Assembly (NCBI GenBank): GCA_964596165.1
Contig: CAZQTW010000001.1
Coordinates: 62,001-126,000 of the forward strand
Direction: 5' to 3'
DNA: 64,000 nt
From: CAYUQT01 sp964596165
GTDB lineage: Bacteria; Planctomycetota; Phycisphaerae; UBA1845; JAFGLZ01
In this document: piece after piece, positions 60,821-64,000 of the stretch
Layout of the letters: every line of letters starts with the position of its first letter
Numbering within the stretch: the first letter of the stretch is position 1
Notes under the pieces: model-generated
Databases searched by the model: none
What the model saw: only the letters and a program-made list of their open reading frames with translations
Told to the model about the DNA's origin: nothing
Translations under genes and position numbers: made by a program

Positions 60821-63190
60821 TCATCGCCGGGTGATTTCAAACGGTATGGCAGGAAGCACGCCGAGAGAGATCCGCTGATTCCGTTCTTTTGCTTTTTGCG
60901 GAGCCCCCCCCGGAGCCTCCGCAAAGGCCTCAACAATGAGATTGTCCGCCAGACCCGCCTTGGCCGATTTGACGTCGGCCTTCAGCGTCAACGTCAGGCC
61001 ATCGGGCACCATGGTCACACGGTCAAGGGTCACCCCCGTCGGTGGCTCACTCAGCTCAAACGTGACGTTTTGAAGCAGCGGGAACTTGGAAGTCTTGACG
61101 GTTACTTTCGCGGTGCCGCCCAACGGCAGCCGGATCGCCCTGTCGTCGATCACTCTTGCCACCGGCCCCCGTCGGCTTGCGCCCCTCACCGCAACCATGA
61201 GGTTCCGCGACGGTACCAGATGCCGGTAGATGAACGCCTGCATCATGTCTTCCGAAGGCACCACCGGACGGCGAACCAAGGTCCCATCGATCCAGGCTCG
61301 ACCCTCCAACTCCAACATCACCGGTCGATCCGATGTCGCTCGTGATGCCGCAAGCGTCATGCGCACCCGATCACATCCCTTGGGGATGCGACCGCCGCTC
61401 AGGGTAAATCCCGGCGGGGCGTCCTTGACGATCACTTCAATATCGCCGCCAAAGCCGTCTTTCCGCACCGCGTACAAGCAGATCGGCGCGGCACCCCCCG
61501 CGCGAATGTTTAAGCTGGAGGGTGTCATCCGAAGCGCAAAATCAGGTCTCGGCGGGCTTATTCGTAATCGGTAGCCGTATGCCTCGCCTCCGTGATGTTG
61601 CGAATCGGACAGATGGACGTAATAGACGCCGTTCTCGGGCAATCGCGTGCGGAGGTACGAATCCGCGTGATGCGTGAGCAGCCCCGTTTCCATGTCCTCA
61701 TGGTCGTCGTTCCACGCCAATACGCGGCCCGATTCGTCGGTCAATCGTAGGAGCGAATCCAATGGCGATAGCAACCTGCGAGCCCACACCTCGGCCACGA
61801 CGTCACTGCCCGCCCGGCCCTCGAACCTGAAGACGTCCACGTCTCCGGATTGCGAGATGCGTCCGTTGATGACGCGAGGCAGGCTGATCCGCTCAGCGCT
61901 TTGCACGGTATCATTGGATTCGGTCTCGTTTTCCTCGGGCAACACGCCCACCCCATAGGCCACTCGATTCGAGACCCCTTCCTTGTCACGCAGTTCCGTT
62001 TGACGCACGGCGCCTGCTCCGGGCGTGGTATCCATGGCCAACCGCGTGCTGGGAAGGTTCCAACCGTCGACCGAGGCAACAGTTCCGGCACCCGCTCGCC
62101 CTCCCAGCGGAAACGTCCTCGTGACGAACGGTTGCTCGCCCACGACGATGCGATATACGAAATCCTCTCTTCCGCGGTAGAGGGAATCGCGGATCTCCAA
62201 TTCATACTGGCCGTCCGCGGGGACCTCGTAGAAGAGAACCGGATCGGGGTTGAAGCGGTAATCGTCAGCGAATGCGACCTCCCTTCCCCTGGCGTCGTAC
62301 AAGCCCAACGTGGCTTGAAACCAGCCGGGGACGGCGTCGGCAAGGTAGGGAATCAGATGCCGGGCCGATGTCTCAATTACGAGTCTCTGCCCCCGCCTCG
62401 CAACGAACCGGAAACGGTCCACGTCCCCCGGCTTGATCTGTCCGTTGATGAGGACCGGGAGAGAAAGCGGGGGTTCCTCCGGCACCGGAATGTTCGGTGG
62501 CAGCTCATGGACTTCCAGCTCACGAATCTCCGGGAGCAGTCCCACCTGAAAACACATGGGATTCGTCAACCCTTGAGGGGTCTCGAGCCGGATTTCGCGG
62601 TCGCCCGGCTTGGCATGGGCATCGATGACAACCCGGATCAGAACGGATTCGGCGATTTGTGCATTGGGTTGCTTCCTCTTGGAGCCGAGCAATTCGCTTC
62701 TGACGTGCAACAGTTCTCTGAGGCTCTTGCTTTCCAGGTTCCGCAACAGGGGGTGCTCCGGTAGTCCGTCCGCTTCCACGTTCGTTGTCGGTTGGCTTCT
62801 CGCCGTTGCGGATCGGCTTGACGGTTCCCCGAGCGCGGCCGACTTTCGGCTAGAGGGTGAAATAAAGCGGTTGTGTTGAGACGATTCCGCCAGCCGGCTC
62901 TGTATGCATTCCCGCAGACGGTTCTGAATGGCGTCGCGCTGCTCCTTCTGCAGATTGAAGATGGGCCGGTAGTGTTGAATGACGGTTCCGCGCACCCCCG
63001 TGCCCGACACGTGGACGTCCCTGGCGCCTCGGAGATTCTGGCCACCGATGACGATCTCGAACGACTCGCCCCGCTGCCCGCCGGCGGGATAGACATAGCC
63101 GATGTGCGGTTCCCTCGTGTTGGACTGACCCCATGCGGTGACGGCGCACGAGGCCGCCGCCAGAAATGCGATTCGCATGGATACGGTCAT
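60821..63190 (-). CDS. PPC-domain exported protein, DUF1501 partner
   Basis: A 789-residue exported protein (signal MTVSMRIAFLAAASCAVTAWG). It starts PHIGYVYPAGGQRGESFEIVIGGQNL, then has at least two bacterial pre-peptidase C-terminal-type modules (VDRFRFVARRGQRLVIETSAR and VDVFRFEGRAGSDVVAEVWAR) and Ig-like strands at the end. GAGGA lies 8 bases before the ATG. In planctomycetes such PPC proteins are often linked to DUF1501 and cytochrome-like genes; here the DUF1501 gene is 15 bases upstream. Function unknown; polysaccharide or substrate binding at the cell surface is a reasonable guess. Confidence 0.85.
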   Translation of the reverse strand: MTVSMRIAFLAAASCAVTAWGQSNTREPHIGYVYPAGGQRGESFEIVIGGQNLRGARDVHVSGTGVRGTVIQHYRPIFNLQKEQRDAIQNRLRECIQSRLAESSQHNRFISPSSRKSAALGEPSSRSATARSQPTTNVEADGLPEHPLLRNLESKSLRELLHVRSELLGSKRKQPNAQIAESVLIRVVIDAHAKPGDREIRLETPQGLTNPMCFQVGLLPEIRELEVHELPPNIPVPEEPPLSLPVLINGQIKPGDVDRFRFVARRGQRLVIETSARHLIPYLADAVPGWFQATLGLYDARGREVAFADDYRFNPDPVLFYEVPADGQYELEIRDSLYRGREDFVYRIVVGEQPFVTRTFPLGGRAGAGTVASVDGWNLPSTRLAMDTTPGAGAVRQTELRDKEGVSNRVAYGVGVLPEENETESNDTVQSAERISLPRVINGRISQSGDVDVFRFEGRAGSDVVAEVWARRLLSPLDSLLRLTDESGRVLAWNDDHEDMETGLLTHHADSYLRTRLPENGVYYVHLSDSQHHGGEAYGYRLRISPPRPDFALRMTPSSLNIRAGGAAPICLYAVRKDGFGGDIEVIVKDAPPGFTLSGGRIPKGCDRVRMTLAASRATSDRPVMLELEGRAWIDGTLVRRPVVPSEDMMQAFIYRHLVPSRNLMVAVRGASRRGPVARVIDDRAIRLPLGGTAKVTVKTSKFPLLQNVTFELSEPPTGVTLDRVTMVPDGLTLTLKADVKSAKAGLADNLIVEAFAEAPGGAPQKAKERNQRISLGVLPAIPFEITRR

Positions 63191-63205
63191 GGTCGGATTC
63201 CTCGA

Positions 63206-64000
63206 CTACATGATCTCTCTCAGACGGCCGCCGCCCTGTTCGCCGTCCTTGGCACGGGGCATGACCTGTACGGTCAAGCCCCGTGGGTTCGGCAACGGAC
63301 CGTCGGGATCGATCGCGAGCAATTCGTACATGCTGCCGATCAGGTCATGTGGATAGACCGGGCGCGACGCCACCTCCGCCCCTTTGGCGTCCGACGATCC
63401 GACGACATGCCCGCCCTTGAACCCCCCACCGGCCACCACGGCTGAGAAGCACTTGCCATAATGCCCTCGCCCGCCGTTCCAGGGCGGCTGCCAGTCGATC
63501 TTGGGAGTCCTTCCGAACTCGCCACTCCACCACACGATGGTGGTGTCGAGCAGGCCCCGGTCGGCCAGGTCCTGCAACAGCGTCGCCATACCTTGGTCCA
63601 TTTCCGGAAGCTTGCGGCGCATCGTTTCGAAGTGTTGCTTGTGGGTATCCCAACCTTTGTAGTTGATCGTCACGTATGGGACGCCGTGTTCGACCAGTCG
63701 ACGAGCCACCAGGCACGACTGGCCGAACGTACTGCGGCCGTAGCGCGTTCGGATCTCCTCTTTCTCACCGGACAGGTCGAAGAGCTTTCTGGCGTCTCCG
63801 AACATCAGGTCATAGGCCTTCTCCTCGCAACGGTCGAGCTGTTGAAAGCTCGGACATGTGGGCATGGCCCGCCCCAGTGAATCAAGATCGTGGAGGAGTC
63901 TGCGCCGGCTCTGCTGGCGTTGATCCGAGATCCCCGGTGCGATGATCCCCTCCACGGCAAAACGCGGCTGGTTGGGATCGCCGCCGGTCGCAAAGGGCTT
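63206..64000 (-). CDS. DUF1501 protein (5' part outside the window)
   Basis: Partial gene: the frame runs open to base 64000, so the true start lies beyond the window; the visible part is 264 residues. Family features: FGQSCLVARRLVEHGVPYVTINYKGWDTH, TTIVWWSGEFGRTPKID and PHDLIGSMYELLAIDPD. DUF1501 proteins have an alkaline-phosphatase-like fold and usually a TAT signal at the missing N-terminus. It is transcribed ahead of the PPC-domain gene by 15 bases, so both form a two-gene operon. Confidence 0.93.
   Translation of the reverse strand, partial: KPFATGGDPNQPRFAVEGIIAPGISDQRQQSRRRLLHDLDSLGRAMPTCPSFQQLDRCEEKAYDLMFGDARKLFDLSGEKEEIRTRYGRSTFGQSCLVARRLVEHGVPYVTINYKGWDTHKQHFETMRRKLPEMDQGMATLLQDLADRGLLDTTIVWWSGEFGRTPKIDWQPPWNGGRGHYGKCFSAVVAGGGFKGGHVVGSSDAKGAEVASRPVYPHDLIGSMYELLAIDPDGPLPNPRGLTVQVMPRAKDGEQGGGRLREIM

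Overview
The window (about 60% GC) reads as a chromosomal stretch of a Planctomycetota bacterium, probably Phycisphaerae-like. The evidence is the mix of a DUF1501 protein with a PPC-domain partner, a TAT-exported Gfo/Idh/MocA lipoprotein, a type II pseudopilin-like protein, many lipoproteins, paralogous DUF11 surface proteins and a flagellar flhA-flhF-flhG-fliA operon. The lineage is inferred from gene content only.

Layout. 0-8.4 kb: a minus-strand flagellar regulation/export operon (flhA, flhF, flhG, small membrane protein, fliA, small ORF), followed by a GSA-aminomutase-like enzyme and coaX. 8.6-10.9 kb: an SGNH-hydrolase remnant and an M48 membrane protease. 10.9-15.4 kb: a trimeric [FeFe]-hydrogenase operon (hydB-hydA-hydC) with unusual cofactor-ligand changes. 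15.6-16.8 kb: three tandem units of about 453 bp, each with a perfect Shine-Dalgarno, a 32-34 residue membrane micropeptide beginning MWWHI, and a conserved long hairpin. This array is the strongest candidate for an undescribed system. 16.8-18.2 kb: a Gfo/Idh lipoprotein. 18.4-21.7 kb: an integrase-bearing accessory segment with zinc-ribbon membrane proteins, next to tRNA-Gly(CCC).

22.4-44.5 kb: an envelope region with a YihY protein, a giant AsmA/TamB-like protein, lipoproteins, three DUF11 proteins sharing an invariant C-terminal ETESTH(I/V)Y, an aquaporin and a ceramidase-like amidase. Two sigma-54 enhancer-binding regulators sit inside it. One is an intact PAS-AAA+ protein; the other has lost the Walker A lysine, the GAFTGA loop and the sensor II arginine but keeps its HTH. 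Three copies of an indel-free 39-bp element lie 115-130 bp upstream of sigma-54-like promoters in front of a DUF11 gene, the degenerate regulator's own gene and the aquaporin gene, which suggests one regulon.

44.6-52 kb: a penicillin-acylase-family enzyme, then a decayed accessory segment bounded by two 191-bp direct repeats that contain 5' remnants of a RayT transposase. Inside are a frameshifted hydrolase, an SGNH gene broken by one frameshift and one stop, a truncated RayT with a mutated HUH motif, and one intact SGNH protein. 52-64 kb: a metzincin lipoprotein, a Gly/Pro-rich membrane protein, a pseudopilin with a 55-residue lipoprotein upstream, a Cpx-like set (response regulator, histidine kinase, Spy/CpxP-like lipoprotein) next to a secreted Cys/Trp/Gly/Pro repeat protein, and a PPC protein with DUF1501, the latter running off the right edge.
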